This document shows positions 36,701 through 47,766 of a stretch of 64,000 bases of DNA, piece by piece. The notes under the pieces were generated by a model. It saw nothing but the letters and a program-made list of their open reading frames with translations. It was not told the DNA's origin and made no database searches. This DNA comes from Pseudoalteromonas sp. T1lg48. Its GTDB lineage: Bacteria > Pseudomonadota > Gammaproteobacteria > Enterobacterales > Alteromonadaceae. The translations under genes and the position numbers were made by a program. The first letter of the stretch is position 1. Every line of letters begins with the position of its first letter. The stretch lies in NCBI RefSeq assembly GCF_002964785.1, contig NZ_PQCC01000022.1:220619-284618 (forward strand). The letters run 5' to 3'.

Positions 36701-36751
36701 ATTCATGCCAAAGGCGGAATCCAAAAAGTGCATCAGGCGGCGCGTCGCCTC

Positions 36752-38182
<1,431 letters not shown>

Positions 38183-38224
38183 CCTAGCGCCATTTAATTC
38201 AAAAGCTATGGGTACAGGCCACCG

Positions 38225-38252
38225 ATTGTATTGCAGTTAAGTGAGGATTCAA
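38225..38252 (-). promoter_or_regulatory. Candidate sigma-70 promoter for flrA
   Basis: The minus strand has TTGAAT, a 16-base spacer and TACAAT, 43 bases or more before the flrA start. No sigma-54 site is seen here, as expected for a master regulator. The rest of the 344-bp flrA-fliS gap holds the fliS promoter and a small hairpin. Confidence 0.45.
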
Positions 38253-38471
38253 GTGCAATCGGCACTTTTTTGACATGGATGCCAAATACTCGCCATTCCT
38301 TTGCGCGAAAGCAGTAATTAAGGATTAGTTTTTATAAATCATAAGCTAAGAGAGACGAATTTTCTGCGCCTGTTTTCGTAACCTTGTTAGAATGGGACGC
38401 ACACAGAGCATGAGAAAATTGGCACCGAATTCGGCCTCTTTTTTATTTTAAAGGCTCGTAATCTTACGCTC

Positions 38472-38488
38472 CTGGCTTGCTTTTTGCT
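38472..38488 (+). promoter_or_regulatory. Predicted sigma-54 promoter upstream of fliS
   Basis: CTGGCTTGCTTTTTGCT has GG and GC 12 bases apart and a TTGCT -12 element. The predicted start is near 38499, 28 bases before the fliS ATG. Confidence 0.72.
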
Positions 38489-38526
38489 TAATGCTTTAGT
38501 CTAGCTTTGAGAATCCGGAGGAAAAC

Positions 38527-38925
38527 ATGGCTCATTCTTCAATTAACAAGTATCGCCAGGTCAAGGTCAGCAGTGTGCGTGAAATGCGCCCATACGATCA
38601 GGTCAACCTGGTGTTTACCAACATTATCGGCAAACTGGCCGCGGCCAATGGCGCCATCGCCCGCAACGATCTGGTGACCAAGGGTGAAAACCTGTCCCAC
38701 TGCATCACCCTGTTAGGTGCCCTGCAAGACGCCCTGGATATGACCCAAGGCGAGATCTCAGATAATCTACACGCCCTGTATGACTTTTGTCAGCGCCGCT
38801 TGGTGGAAGCCAATATTAATAATGACGTTGAGATCATCAATGAAGTGTCGGGCCTGATCAAAACCATTAAAGAAGGCTGGGACACCATTCCAACCGAGGC
38901 TCGCGATGGCGCTGCCCACGCATAG
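38527..38925 (+). CDS. fliS: Flagellin export chaperone FliS
   Basis: This 132-residue helical protein has the FliS signature (RPYDQVNLVFTNIIGKLAAANGAIARND, DALDMTQGEISDNLHALYDFCQRRL). It binds the flagellin C-terminus and prevents premature polymerisation. ccggagg lies just before the ATG. It is transcribed opposite to fliD and the flagellins, with fliT-like following. Confidence 0.95.
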   Translation: MAHSSINKYRQVKVSSVREMRPYDQVNLVFTNIIGKLAAANGAIARNDLVTKGENLSHCITLLGALQDALDMTQGEISDNLHALYDFCQRRLVEANINNDVEIINEVSGLIKTIKEGWDTIPTEARDGAAHA

Positions 38926-39235
38926 CATGATGGCGAACCTTCCCACCTTTAGCGACGACACCCTCAACGCCCTGGTGCAAAACCTGGCGCAGGCAATTGC
39001 CGCGCCGCTCGAGGATGAGCAACGGCTGTTGCAGGCACAGCAGCAACTCGACGCCCATATTAAAGACTTGTATGAAGGCCCGGGACCCAAGCCCGGGTTT
39101 GAGGAAACCACGACCCTTAAACAGCTGATTGACGAGCTAACACAGGCCGCGGTGCAAAAACGCCAACAGGCCATGGACGAAATACGGCGGCAAAAAAGCA
39201 ATAACAAGGCCATTGCCAAATATCGCTCGCTCTAA
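38906..39235 (+). CDS. FliT-like flagellar protein downstream of fliS
   Basis: This 109-residue, mostly helical protein has low similarity to anything I can name. It occupies the position of FlaI/FliT-type genes next to fliS and fliD, so a role as a cap-protein (FliD) chaperone is inferred. The start at 38906 has GAGG six bases upstream and overlaps fliS by 20 bases; starts at 38927 or 38930 would avoid the overlap. It ends at a bidirectional terminator. Confidence 0.65.
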   Translation: MALPTHSMMANLPTFSDDTLNALVQNLAQAIAAPLEDEQRLLQAQQQLDAHIKDLYEGPGPKPGFEETTTLKQLIDELTQAAVQKRQQAMDEIRRQKSNNKAIAKYRSL

Positions 39236-39258
39236 CCGAGAGCAAGGGAAACACCCAT

Positions 39259-39288
39259 AAAAAAAGGAGTGCTTACACTCCTTTTTTT
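39259..39288. terminator. Bidirectional terminator between fliT-like and fliD
   Basis: A7 GGAGTG CTTA CACTCC T7 forms a 6-bp GC stem extended by A:T pairs, with T runs on both strands. It lies between the convergent fliS operon (+) and the flaG-fliD operon (-). Confidence 0.88.
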
Positions 39289-39293
39289 ATTCC

Positions 39294-40709
39294 TTAATCG
39301 GACTTTTTCACCACCCCGGGCAAGCTGTTCAATTGCTGCTGCAAGTAATTGCCGGTGCTGTTCATATTAGCCACCAGCAAGTCCATGGCATTGTACTGCC
39401 GGAATAAACGACTTTCTAACGAGGTCATCTTGTCCTGGAAGCGCTCGTACTCGTCGTCAAGCTTATCCAGTTGCGCTTCACGGCCATCGATACGCTGCTG
39501 CATAATGTCATCAAAATTACCCAGCACCTTGGTCAGGTCATTGGCAAAGCCGGACTCTCCATCGACACCAATAAAGAAATTCTGCACCCGCTGTGGGTCG
39601 GCCTCAAGCTGATCGTTAAGGGTGTCGCTGTCCAGCGTCAGCTTGCCGCTGCGTTCGGTGCGCACACCCAATTCGCCCAGCAAGATGGTTTCGCCATTGC
39701 CGGTGTCGTAGCCATTGCTAAACATGGAACGAATTTGATTCAGGGAACTGCGCAGTAAGGAATCGCCCACCAAGGGGCCACTGCCATTTTCGCCATCGGC
39801 CTTACCTAACTGATTGGCCAAATCGACCAGGGCGTTAAATTTCTCGATGAAGGTATTGAGGCCAACGCTCACATTACTGTTGTTCTCGCGCACCTTAAGC
39901 TGACTGATATCGTCATCGACGCCATGGGCTTTCTTTACCTCGATGTCGATACCGTCGATCACCCCATTAAACTCATTGGTACTGCTTGTGGCGACAATGG
40001 TACCGTCGATGGTGATCGACGCATCCTGCGCGGCAACCGTTTGCGTCAGGTTCTGTGCAAAGGTCGGTGAGCTTGCATCCGCATCATAGGCAAAACGCGA
40101 TAAGCCATTGGCATCGAGGCCATTGCCATCGCCGCTGTCATCGACGGTCACGGTAATGGCGTTTTCCACACCGCTTTCCTTGCTCGACAGCACCAGGTGC
40201 TGACCACTGGCATCGGTGATGATGGTCGCGGTCACGGCGCCGTTGTCCTCGGCGTCGTTGATCTTGTCACGCAGTGCCTCAAGGTTGTCACCGGCGGCAA
40301 CATCAACGGCAAAGGTATTGCCGCCCGAGGCAAAGGTCAGTGTCCCCTCGCCCACATCTTCATCGGCGGCCAAGGCGCCGGACATCAGCTTTTGTGACTG
40401 CGCCAGGGCGTTCACCTTAACCGAATAGCTGCCAAGGGCGGCGTCTTTATCCGAACTGACAGAAACAAAGTCGTCACCGCCGGAAATACGGCGCTGTTGA
40501 TATTTATCGATATCGGCCAAGGACTCCATGGCCGTTGCCAGCTCCTCCATCGCCCCCTTGAGCGCGCCAATGGCGGAGATATCCGTGGTGAAGTTGGCCT
40601 GTTGTCTGGCCATGCGCTGCTCAAAGGGCACCTTTTCCGCATTAACTATGGCAGAAACTATGTCGTTAATCTGAACACCGGATCCTATACCGGTAAATGA
40701 AATCGCCAT
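39294..40709 (-). CDS. fliD: Flagellar filament cap protein FliD
   Basis: This 471-residue protein has FliD N- and C-terminal domains (SFTGIGSGVQINDIVSAIVNAEKVPFEQRM; LEADPQRVQNFFIG; RFQDKMTSLESRLFRQYNAMDLLVANMNSTGNYL). It caps the filament and folds flagellin. The central domains are acidic and variable, as usual. It lies 22 bases after flaG. Confidence 0.95.
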   Translation of the reverse strand: MAISFTGIGSGVQINDIVSAIVNAEKVPFEQRMARQQANFTTDISAIGALKGAMEELATAMESLADIDKYQQRRISGGDDFVSVSSDKDAALGSYSVKVNALAQSQKLMSGALAADEDVGEGTLTFASGGNTFAVDVAAGDNLEALRDKINDAEDNGAVTATIITDASGQHLVLSSKESGVENAITVTVDDSGDGNGLDANGLSRFAYDADASSPTFAQNLTQTVAAQDASITIDGTIVATSSTNEFNGVIDGIDIEVKKAHGVDDDISQLKVRENNSNVSVGLNTFIEKFNALVDLANQLGKADGENGSGPLVGDSLLRSSLNQIRSMFSNGYDTGNGETILLGELGVRTERSGKLTLDSDTLNDQLEADPQRVQNFFIGVDGESGFANDLTKVLGNFDDIMQQRIDGREAQLDKLDDEYERFQDKMTSLESRLFRQYNAMDLLVANMNSTGNYLQQQLNSLPGVVKKSD

Positions 40710-40731
40710 ACTGGCCCCCTTTCGCTTGGCA

Positions 40732-41103
40732 CTACACTTGTGAATCGATAAATATGCCTGGGGCTTGCGCCAGGCGACCTACCACATCCAATACTTCTTG
40801 TGACGGATACTGCTTCACCAGCTCACCGCTGTTCTTATCAATAACCTGGATCACGTCACGCCCCGACTCTTCATGAACATAAAATTCGAGGCTCTTATTC
40901 ATTTCGCTGACAAATGTCTGCAATTGCTGCGCCACTTTTTCTAACTGCTGTGAGGTCAAAGCTTCGGTGGCCAATAAAGTTTCCGGCTCTTCACTCTGAG
41001 ATTGTGGCTGCGTATTAACAATGGGCTCAGGTGAGGCATTAAGCTGTTTGATGGCCTGGGCGAGTGCAAAGTCCAGCTTGTTATCCATGTTGACCCTGTC
41101 CAT
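40732..41103 (-). CDS. flaG: Flagellar protein FlaG
   Basis: This 123-residue protein has the C-terminal FlaG domain (LEFYVHEESGRDVIQVIDKNSGELVKQYPSQEVLDVV). AGGAGG precedes the ATG at 41103. FlaG limits or shapes filament length in Vibrio and Pseudomonas. It lies between the flagellin gene and fliD. No own promoter was found, so it may be read from upstream past the flagellin terminator. Confidence 0.92.
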   Translation of the reverse strand: MDRVNMDNKLDFALAQAIKQLNASPEPIVNTQPQSQSEEPETLLATEALTSQQLEKVAQQLQTFVSEMNKSLEFYVHEESGRDVIQVIDKNSGELVKQYPSQEVLDVVGRLAQAPGIFIDSQV

Positions 41104-41157
41104 ACATCCTCCTAGCAGTTATTGTTCTTGGTAATGCTATGAAAGCTTAGTTAAAAC

Positions 41158-41190
41158 GCAAAAAGGAAGGGCCAACCGACACCTTCCTTT
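41158..41190 (-). terminator. Rho-independent terminator after first flagellin gene
   Basis: The minus-strand stem AAGGAAGG / CCTTCCTT has an 11-base loop and is followed by TTTTTG. It lies about 27 bases after the flagellin stop. Confidence 0.78.
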
Positions 41191-41216
41191 GTGCTTAGCT
41201 GTTGCCGTTTGCGCCC

Positions 41217-42619
41217 TTAGCCAAGTAGGCTCAATGCAGCTTGTGGCAACTGGTTAGACTGAGCCAAGATAGACGTACCTGCTTGTTGCAAGATTTGGTT
41301 CTTGGTCAGAATCGCCGTTTCCGAAGCAAAGTCGGTGTCCTGAATACGGCTGCGTGATGCAGATACGTTTTCAGACACGTTCGATAGGTTCGAGATAGTG
41401 TGACCGAAACGGTTTTGCACCGCACCCAGGTCAGCACGCTGAGCATCGATTTGCCCAGGGCCGCATCGATGGTGTTCAGCGCAGATTGTGCACCTGTGCT
41501 GTCGGTACCTGAGATATCGATGTCTTCAACAGTTGTTAAAGTACTGCCCGATGCACCGAGGAACTCAAGCTCGTTTGCGGTGCCATCGTTAGAAATACCG
41601 ATAGTATTCGGTGAAGACAGCTCAACGCGTGATGTTTTAGAGGTATCGGCCGTTGCAGCGGCAACACCGTCAAACGTTAGACCGCCAGCAGGCGTACCCA
41701 CAGTTTCTGCAATGGCTTCGATACCGTCAACGTCGGTCGCTGAAAGCGTGATGCTCTGAGCGTCTGCATCGAATACGGCGTTATAACCGTCGGCGGTCAT
41801 GTCTTCTGCTAGACGCGCCATGTCGCCACCGTAAGAACCCAGGTCGTATGAGTCTTCACCTATGTTGATAGTGGCATTGTCGGCACTGGTGATACCGGCG
41901 ATAACTACGTCTAATTTAGCAGTCGCGGTTACACCCGCGGCAGCGTCGTTGATTGAGTCGGCAATACCGGTAGCACCGTCGTTAGCACCTATGGTTACAG
42001 TTTTACCATTTACGTTGATATCACCGGCAGTCACCGCACTGTTGGTAGCCAGGTCACCGGCAGCAGCGGTAATACCTAGTACGGTACCCGCGCCTTTGAT
42101 TTCATTGGCACCGATGGCATCGGCCGACATGTTGCCTAATGATACGTTGATGGTTTCATTGGCGTTGGCACCTACCTGGAATTGCTTGGTACCGAAAGAG
42201 CCGTCAAGTAGGCTGGTGCCACCGAATTTAGTGGTTTCGGCGATACGCGTTAATTCTTGTTGTAGTGAGCTTACTTCTTTTTGTAGCGCTGCACGGTCGT
42301 CGGCACTGTTTGAACCGTTAGCAGATTGAAGCGCTAGGTCACGCATACGCTGTAGGATGTTAGCAGACTCCTGCATCGCACCTTCTGCGGTTTGTGCCAT
42401 TGAGATACCGTCGTTGGCATTACGCTGAGCAACACCCAGACCATTGATTTGCGAGGTTAGACGGTTAGCGATTTGTAGACCCGCAGCATCGTCTTTGGCG
42501 CTGTTGATACGCAGACCAGAAGACAAACGTTGCATTGACGTTTGTAGATCTGAGCTAGACTTGCCTAGGTTACGCTGGGCGTTTAACGAGGTGGTATTGG
42601 TATTTACTGATAAAGCCAT
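41217..42619 (-). pseudogene. Flagellin gene interrupted by a one-base frameshift
   Basis: The N-terminal D0/D1 region is intact ([49 protein letters not shown]). The variable middle follows, but the frame shifts at [10 protein letters not shown], near 41454. The expected C-terminal D1/D0 helices ([31 protein letters not shown] ... QAALSLLG) continue in another frame to 41217. Alignment with the intact flagellin at 42837-44258 shows one base missing from ttgcgccag. Repaired, the protein would be about 467 residues. The start is ATG 42619, with AGGAG nine bases upstream. It has an intact sigma-28 promoter and terminator. As written, the product could not polymerise; sequence error is possible. 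Confidence 0.9.
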
Positions 42620-42710
42620 GTTCAAACTCCTGATTACTGTCGTAATTCTTTAAGTCGTATTCACCAAGAGCCATCAACATTATTCTTGTTCCAGCTCCGT
42701 TCTGATTAGG

Positions 42711-42737
42711 TTAACGGCCGGCCAAAAAATAACTTTA
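42711..42737 (-). promoter_or_regulatory. Predicted sigma-28 (FliA) promoter for first flagellin gene
   Basis: The minus strand reads TAAAGTTA, 11 bases, GCCGTTAA, one or two mismatches from TAAAGTTT-N11-GCCGATAA. It lies about 92 bases before the flagellin start. Confidence 0.75.
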
Positions 42738-42788
42738 ACAATTTTTTTGAAAAATAATTAAACCCATATTTTTCATATAGATAAACGT

Positions 42789-42814
42789 AAAAAACCGCGG
42801 ATAACCGCGGTTTT
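42789..42814 (-). terminator. Rho-independent terminator after second flagellin gene
   Basis: A perfect 10-bp stem AAAACCGCGG / CCGCGGTTTT with a 4-base loop is followed by TT on the minus strand. It lies about 23 bases after the flagellin stop. Confidence 0.88.
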
Positions 42815-42836
42815 AATACCAAAGGACGGGAAAAAA

Positions 42837-44258
42837 TTAGCCGCCCAAGAGACTGATTGCCGCCTGCGGCAACTGGTTCGCCTGCGACAGAATCGAGGTA
42901 CCGGCCTGTTGCAGGATCTGGTTTTTAGTCAGGTTCGCCGTCTCTACGGCAAAATCGGTATCCTGAATACGACTGCGTGAGGCGGACACGTTTTCCGATA
43001 CATTGGCCAGGTTAGAGATGGTGTGACCAAAACGGTTTTGCACCGCACCCAGGCTAGCACGCTGCGAGTCGATTTGCGCCAGAGCCGCGTCAATGGTCTT
43101 GATCGCATCTTGGGCGCCTGCAGAGGTCGAGCCGCTGATATCTATGCTCTCTACCGAGGTCAGTGCCGAAGTACCGCCTGCGGCAATCACGCCAGAGCCA
43201 AACAATTCATTGGCCGTGTTACCTGAAATACCGATTTTATCCGCCGAGCCCAGCTCCAAAGTTGAAGCCACGGCCGCAGAGCCGTTAGATGGAGCCGTCA
43301 CACCGCCTAAATTAAATGCCACACCAGCTTTGGTATCGGTCGAGCTAATACCGTTTACACCGGTCGCCTTAAGGGTAATTTCGCCATTACCGCCGTTACC
43401 GTCGGCATCGAAAATAGCATCATAGCCATCGGCCAGCATATCTTCCGCCAGACGCTCCATATCGCCGCCATAGGTGGCCAGATCATAGGTATCCGGACCA
43501 ATAGTCAACACCGCAGTCGCACCGGAAATACCACTGATGGTGGTTTCCAATACGGCTTCCGCATTTACGCCAATGCCCGCCTGGTTAATGGTTTCGGCGA
43601 TATCCGCCGCACCTTCACCACTGGCCACGGCAATGTCGGTGCCGTTAATATTCAAGGTGTCGGCCGTCACCGTCGCCAATAGGCTGGCAAGATCGCCCGC
43701 CGCAGTCTCGGTGCCTAAGACGGTACCGGCGCCGGTAATTTCATGGATGCCGATGGCATCGGCCGAGGTATTACCCAGGCTCACATTAATGGTTTCATTG
43801 GCGTTGGCGCCTACCTGAAACTGTTTAGTGCCAAACGAGCCGTCTAATAGACTGGTGGTACCGAACTTGGTGGTTTCGGCGATACGGGTTAATTCTTGTT
43901 GTAGTGCCGCAACTTCTTTTTGCAGGGCCTTGCGGTCATCAGCGCTGTTGGAACCGTTCGCCGACTGCAAAGACAGGTCTCGCATACGCTGCAAAATATT
44001 GGCCGATTCCTGCATCGCCCCTTCGGCGGTTTGGGCCATGGAAATACCATCGTTAGCGTTACGCTGGGCCACGGTCAAGCCGTTGATCTGCGATGTCAGA
44101 CGGTTGGCGATTTGCAGACCGGCGGCATCGTCTTTGGCGCTGTTAATACGTAGGCCCGATGACAGGCGCTGCATTGAGGTTTCCAGCGCTTGACCAGATT
44201 TTGATAGGTTTCGCTGGCCGTTGAGCGACGCAACGTTCGTATTTACACTTAAAGCCAT
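42837..44258 (-). CDS. fliC: Flagellin, intact copy
   Basis: This 473-residue protein has complete conserved N-terminal ([20 protein letters not shown]) and C-terminal ([32 protein letters not shown]) helical domains and a variable middle with repeated Ala/Gly/Thr-rich segments. AGGAG precedes the ATG. It is closely similar to the neighbouring disrupted flagellin. A sigma-54-like site, not a sigma-28 site, lies upstream, as with the Vibrio core flagellin FlaA. Confidence 0.95.
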   Translation of the reverse strand: MALSVNTNVASLNGQRNLSKSGQALETSMQRLSSGLRINSAKDDAAGLQIANRLTSQINGLTVAQRNANDGISMAQTAEGAMQESANILQRMRDLSLQSANGSNSADDRKALQKEVAALQQELTRIAETTKFGTTSLLDGSFGTKQFQVGANANETINVSLGNTSADAIGIHEITGAGTVLGTETAAGDLASLLATVTADTLNINGTDIAVASGEGAADIAETINQAGIGVNAEAVLETTISGISGATAVLTIGPDTYDLATYGGDMERLAEDMLADGYDAIFDADGNGGNGEITLKATGVNGISSTDTKAGVAFNLGGVTAPSNGSAAVASTLELGSADKIGISGNTANELFGSGVIAAGGTSALTSVESIDISGSTSAGAQDAIKTIDAALAQIDSQRASLGAVQNRFGHTISNLANVSENVSASRSRIQDTDFAVETANLTKNQILQQAGTSILSQANQLPQAAISLLGG

Positions 44259-44336
44259 TTTACCATCTCCTAAGAGGTTTACCGTGGTTCTTACAAGTAA
44301 GGCGAACCACTTGGGATATTATTTCCTTAAACTTTA

Positions 44337-44353
44337 TACACACACCGTGCCAA
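44337..44353 (-). promoter_or_regulatory. Possible sigma-54 promoter for the intact flagellin
   Basis: The minus strand reads TTGGCACGGTGTGTGTA. The -24 element is perfect, but the -12 doublet is GT rather than GC. No sigma-28 match was found in the same gap. Confidence 0.45.
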
Positions 44354-44481
44354 AATTTCTTTTTTATTAAAAATCAAATAGATATTATTAAAAATAAAAA
44401 TCAAACAACCGATAACCAGCGCTTATTGTCAGCTTCTTGCCGCTCATTTTGCCGGGTGGCAAAAACCGGGTTGCCGAAAAT

Positions 44482-44506
44482 AAAAAAGGGCCCTCTTGGC
44501 CCTCTT
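44482..44506 (-). terminator. Rho-independent terminator after flgL
   Basis: The minus-strand stem AGGGCC / GGCCCT has a 5-base loop and is followed by TTTTTT. It lies 34-58 bases after the flgL stop. Confidence 0.82.
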
Positions 44507-44539
44507 TATTTCTAGTTGGCGGCAAAGGCCGATAGGGTC

Positions 44540-45760
44540 TTAACCGATATAATCAAACAGTGACAGCTTAGCCAGACGGCCAAAGGTGGCCTGAGAGGCT
44601 TGCAAGGCGGTCTCATGTTGCGTCAATTCACTGATGGCTGCGGCCATATCCACTTCCACCAGGTTAGAGCGCGCCGCCTGGTTATTGATCTCGCGGGCGC
44701 TATTGCTGTCTTGTACTCGCTCCAGGGCATTCATACGAGCGCCCAGGGTCGCCTGGGTGTAAACCACTTTTTCCGACGCATTGCGCAAACCGACATTGGC
44801 ATCGGCGAGATTATGGTGATATTGCTCATTGGTCAGCGAGCCATCTTCGAGGGTGTTGATCAGATCACCCAGGGTGTTTAAGACATTTTTCTTTTGTGGT
44901 GCCTCCAGGGTCACGCTGGCCGTGGTTTCGCCCTCATTGAGGCTGATGTTGAGACCGTTGAAGTCTATGATCTCACCGCTGTAATCGCCGCTTTGCAACA
45001 CGGTGCCCGTGCTGTCGACTATTTCGTATTGCTCGATGGTGGTACCCGGCGCCGGCGGCAGCACATTGATGGTAAAGCTGTTGTTGGCCGCAGTAACGTC
45101 ATCATAGTTGGCCTGATGGAAAGCATCGAAGGCCCCCTGATCGGCAATCACGGCAATACCTGTGCCTAAATCGGTATCGGCGATATTCAATCGTGCCGCG
45201 ACCTTCTCAAAGGAGGTAAAGCCATTGTCGCTGGAATTGATTTTAACGTTATTGGCTATGGTAATTTGATGCTGGCCCTGATCGCCCTGATACACATATT
45301 CGCCACCGACACTGTCAAACTTGTACGCCTGACTGGCGTCCTGGTAGCCGGAAAACAGGAATTTGCCGTCTTCCGTTTGTGTATTCATCAGCTCGTATAA
45401 GGTTTTTTGCAGCTCTTTCAGCTCGCTGGCCAGGGCTTTTTTATCCTGCTCGTTTAGGGCACCGTTACCGGCACGCACCGCCAACTCCTCTGCGTATTGA
45501 ATGGTGGTGTTGATGTTTTGCAGCACGCTTTCCTGGGTGTTTAAGCGACTGCTGAGCATATTGATGTTTTTCTGGTGCTGCTCATTAATTTGTATTTTAT
45601 CGCCCAACAACATGGCCTGAGCATAATCACTGGGCGCCTGAGACGCACTGCTGTATTTCTCGCCGGTGGCCACCTGGTTTTGCGCCTGCAATACATCCGA
45701 TTGCTTACGCAGTAACTGATTCAGGCTGTTTTGATAAAACATATTATTTGATAGACGCAT
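44540..45760 (-). CDS. flgL: Hook-filament junction protein FlgL
   Basis: This 406-residue protein has a flagellin-like N-terminus (MRLSNNMFYQNSLNQLLRKQSDVLQAQNQVATGEKYS) and the C-terminal helix pair (ALERVQDSNSAREINNQAARSNLVEVDMAAAISELTQHETALQ). It lies 5 bases after flgK and is the last gene of flgJKL. Confidence 0.95.
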   Translation of the reverse strand: MRLSNNMFYQNSLNQLLRKQSDVLQAQNQVATGEKYSSASQAPSDYAQAMLLGDKIQINEQHQKNINMLSSRLNTQESVLQNINTTIQYAEELAVRAGNGALNEQDKKALASELKELQKTLYELMNTQTEDGKFLFSGYQDASQAYKFDSVGGEYVYQGDQGQHQITIANNVKINSSDNGFTSFEKVAARLNIADTDLGTGIAVIADQGAFDAFHQANYDDVTAANNSFTINVLPPAPGTTIEQYEIVDSTGTVLQSGDYSGEIIDFNGLNISLNEGETTASVTLEAPQKKNVLNTLGDLINTLEDGSLTNEQYHHNLADANVGLRNASEKVVYTQATLGARMNALERVQDSNSAREINNQAARSNLVEVDMAAAISELTQHETALQASQATFGRLAKLSLFDYIG

Positions 45761-45765
45761 AGCAG

Positions 45766-47763
45766 TTACCTCGCAGAGCTAAGCAGGGTGTCAAAAACGG
45801 TTTGGGCGGTTTGCAAAATGCGCGCCGAGGCCGAGTAACTTTGTTGGAAGCGCAATAAATTGGCGGCTTCTTCATCGAGGTTGACCCCGGACAGCGACTC
45901 GTACCAGGCATTAGATTGGGCTTCTAGAGCACTAAAGGCACCAAAGCTGGTTTGCGCCTGGGCGGTGACCATGCCGATGTCGCTCACCGTACCGGCATAG
46001 GCCTGGTTAAAGGTTTTGCCATTGCTGCCATCGTTTTGCGCATTCACGCTTTGTCGCACCAGATTCTGGTTTTGCAAATCCGCCAGGGCTTGGCCATTAC
46101 GGTTATCATCAAAACCCTGGTCATTAAATTCGACGCTAAAGCTGTCTCCTACCTCAGGCGTGCCCTTAATATCAAAATCAAAGCCATAGGCATCAAAAGG
46201 CGCCCCGGCCTGAGCGAGAATACTGTCTTTAGGGTCGCTCAAGGTAAAGGTCACCGAATTGGCACTGTCGGACAGGGTATATTGATCCGGCTCTGCCACC
46301 TTGGTCAGGGTCAGCTCGCCATTGGCGAGACTCGGTGGCGGTCCGGATAGGAAGCCGGTACCAATACTGGTTACCGAGCCGGCGCTAATGCTGGCCTCGG
46401 AGTTATTATTAATATTCGTTTCGGTGCGTATGGGCGAGGCCAGAGCCAGGTCTTCTCCCTGGTCGGTGGCCAGGGTCAGCTGGCTGGCCGCGGCACTATT
46501 GAGCTTGATATCGACCTTATCGCCAATCGCGCCCAGGGTACTGACATTAATTTGCAGGCCGAAGGAATCATTGCCACCAAAGTCCACATCGCCATTGGCG
46601 GCTATGGTGGCCGCCGATGCGGTGCCTATGGCATTGCCGGAAGCGTCTATGGGTTGCACCAGAACATCGTTGGCACCGGGACCGGTAAACTCAAGGCGAA
46701 AATCACTGGCGGGAATATTGGTGCCCTGCCCCGGCGCCAAAGTGGCACTGAGTTCGGCGTTGCTGTTGCCATGGGCCAGACCGGCAACGCTTGGCAGGGT
46801 GAAGAGATCGCCCCCAAGCTCACCATTGCCCGCCATACCCAGGGCGTTTTGCTGGTTAAAGGCATCGGCAAAGGACAAGGCCATTTGCCCAAGCTGGGTT
46901 TGCGCCGGAATAAGGATCTCATCACGATAGGCCAGCACCCCGCCAATTTCACCCTTCAAGGTATTAGGGTCAATATCGATGGCGATGGCTTTGCCATCTT
47001 GCACGTCGAGCTTCAGCTCCATCTTGCTGGGATCCGGGTCTCCCTGCAAAGAGAACATATTAAAGGTGCCGTTTTCCATCACCAGGGACTCACCCGTGCT
47101 CATAAACACCAGCTTCTCGCCATGAGGGCCATCGGTGGTTTCGATATTCACCAAGGCCGAAAGCTCCTTGATCGCCAGATCCCGTTCATTATAAAGATTG
47201 CTGGCGCTGGCCTGAGTATCGCTGCCATGCACGGCGGTGATCTTGCTGTTAAGCTCACTGATTTTTTCAATCAAGCCATTGGCCTCTTCACTTAAGCCGT
47301 AAAGCTGCTCATTGACCGCCTGCTGTTGCTCGCTCAGCGCCCCCGACAGGGTATGGAGCTGATCGACAAAGCCCTGGGCATTACTGAAGAACAAGGACCG
47401 GGTGGTGCTATTCGCCGGCTGGTTCAACGCCTCTTGCAGGTTATTAAAAACATTATTAATTTGCGTCGATAAGCTGGTCGATTCCTCGGAGAACATGGTA
47501 TCCACACGTCCCGCGTCGGCGGTAAAGCGCTCGAAAAAGGCGCGGTTTGAGGTATCGCGATTAAGCTGCTGCTGGGCAAATTCATTAAGCAGGCGATAGG
47601 TTTCACCGCGGCCAATTTGGTTGTCTATGGTGCCGCCGTGCTCGGTGCGCTCACGCACATAACCGGCGGTATTCACATTCGCTATATTCTTACTGGCGGT
47701 ATTGAGCAGCTCGGTGCTGGCACGGATGCCAGAGCTGGCAATATTAAGTAAGTTAAAAGACAT
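45766..47763 (-). CDS. flgK: Hook-filament junction protein FlgK
   Basis: This 665-residue protein has the conserved FlgK start (NLLNIASSGIRASTELLNTASKNIANVNTAGYVRE) and end (LSGVNLDEEAANLLRFQQSYSASARILQTAQTVFDTLLS). It is longer than enterobacterial FlgK because of an expanded central region, as is common in marine relatives. It lies 3 bases after flgJ. Confidence 0.95.
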   Translation of the reverse strand: MSFNLLNIASSGIRASTELLNTASKNIANVNTAGYVRERTEHGGTIDNQIGRGETYRLLNEFAQQQLNRDTSNRAFFERFTADAGRVDTMFSEESTSLSTQINNVFNNLQEALNQPANSTTRSLFFSNAQGFVDQLHTLSGALSEQQQAVNEQLYGLSEEANGLIEKISELNSKITAVHGSDTQASASNLYNERDLAIKELSALVNIETTDGPHGEKLVFMSTGESLVMENGTFNMFSLQGDPDPSKMELKLDVQDGKAIAIDIDPNTLKGEIGGVLAYRDEILIPAQTQLGQMALSFADAFNQQNALGMAGNGELGGDLFTLPSVAGLAHGNSNAELSATLAPGQGTNIPASDFRLEFTGPGANDVLVQPIDASGNAIGTASAATIAANGDVDFGGNDSFGLQINVSTLGAIGDKVDIKLNSAAASQLTLATDQGEDLALASPIRTETNINNNSEASISAGSVTSIGTGFLSGPPPSLANGELTLTKVAEPDQYTLSDSANSVTFTLSDPKDSILAQAGAPFDAYGFDFDIKGTPEVGDSFSVEFNDQGFDDNRNGQALADLQNQNLVRQSVNAQNDGSNGKTFNQAYAGTVSDIGMVTAQAQTSFGAFSALEAQSNAWYESLSGVNLDEEAANLLRFQQSYSASARILQTAQTVFDTLLSSAR

Positions 47764-47766
47764 ACC

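Noticed and set aside
36293-36733. 146-residue minus-strand frame between the small membrane protein and flrA
   Set aside because: Ser-rich composition with no family resemblance, no ribosome site, and it spans strong hairpins; more likely a chance frame over a structured element.
38251-38271. Small hairpin aagtgc/gcactt followed by T run on the plus strand upstream of flrA
   Set aside because: No plus-strand gene ends here and it overlaps the likely flrA -35; too short to call a terminator without data.
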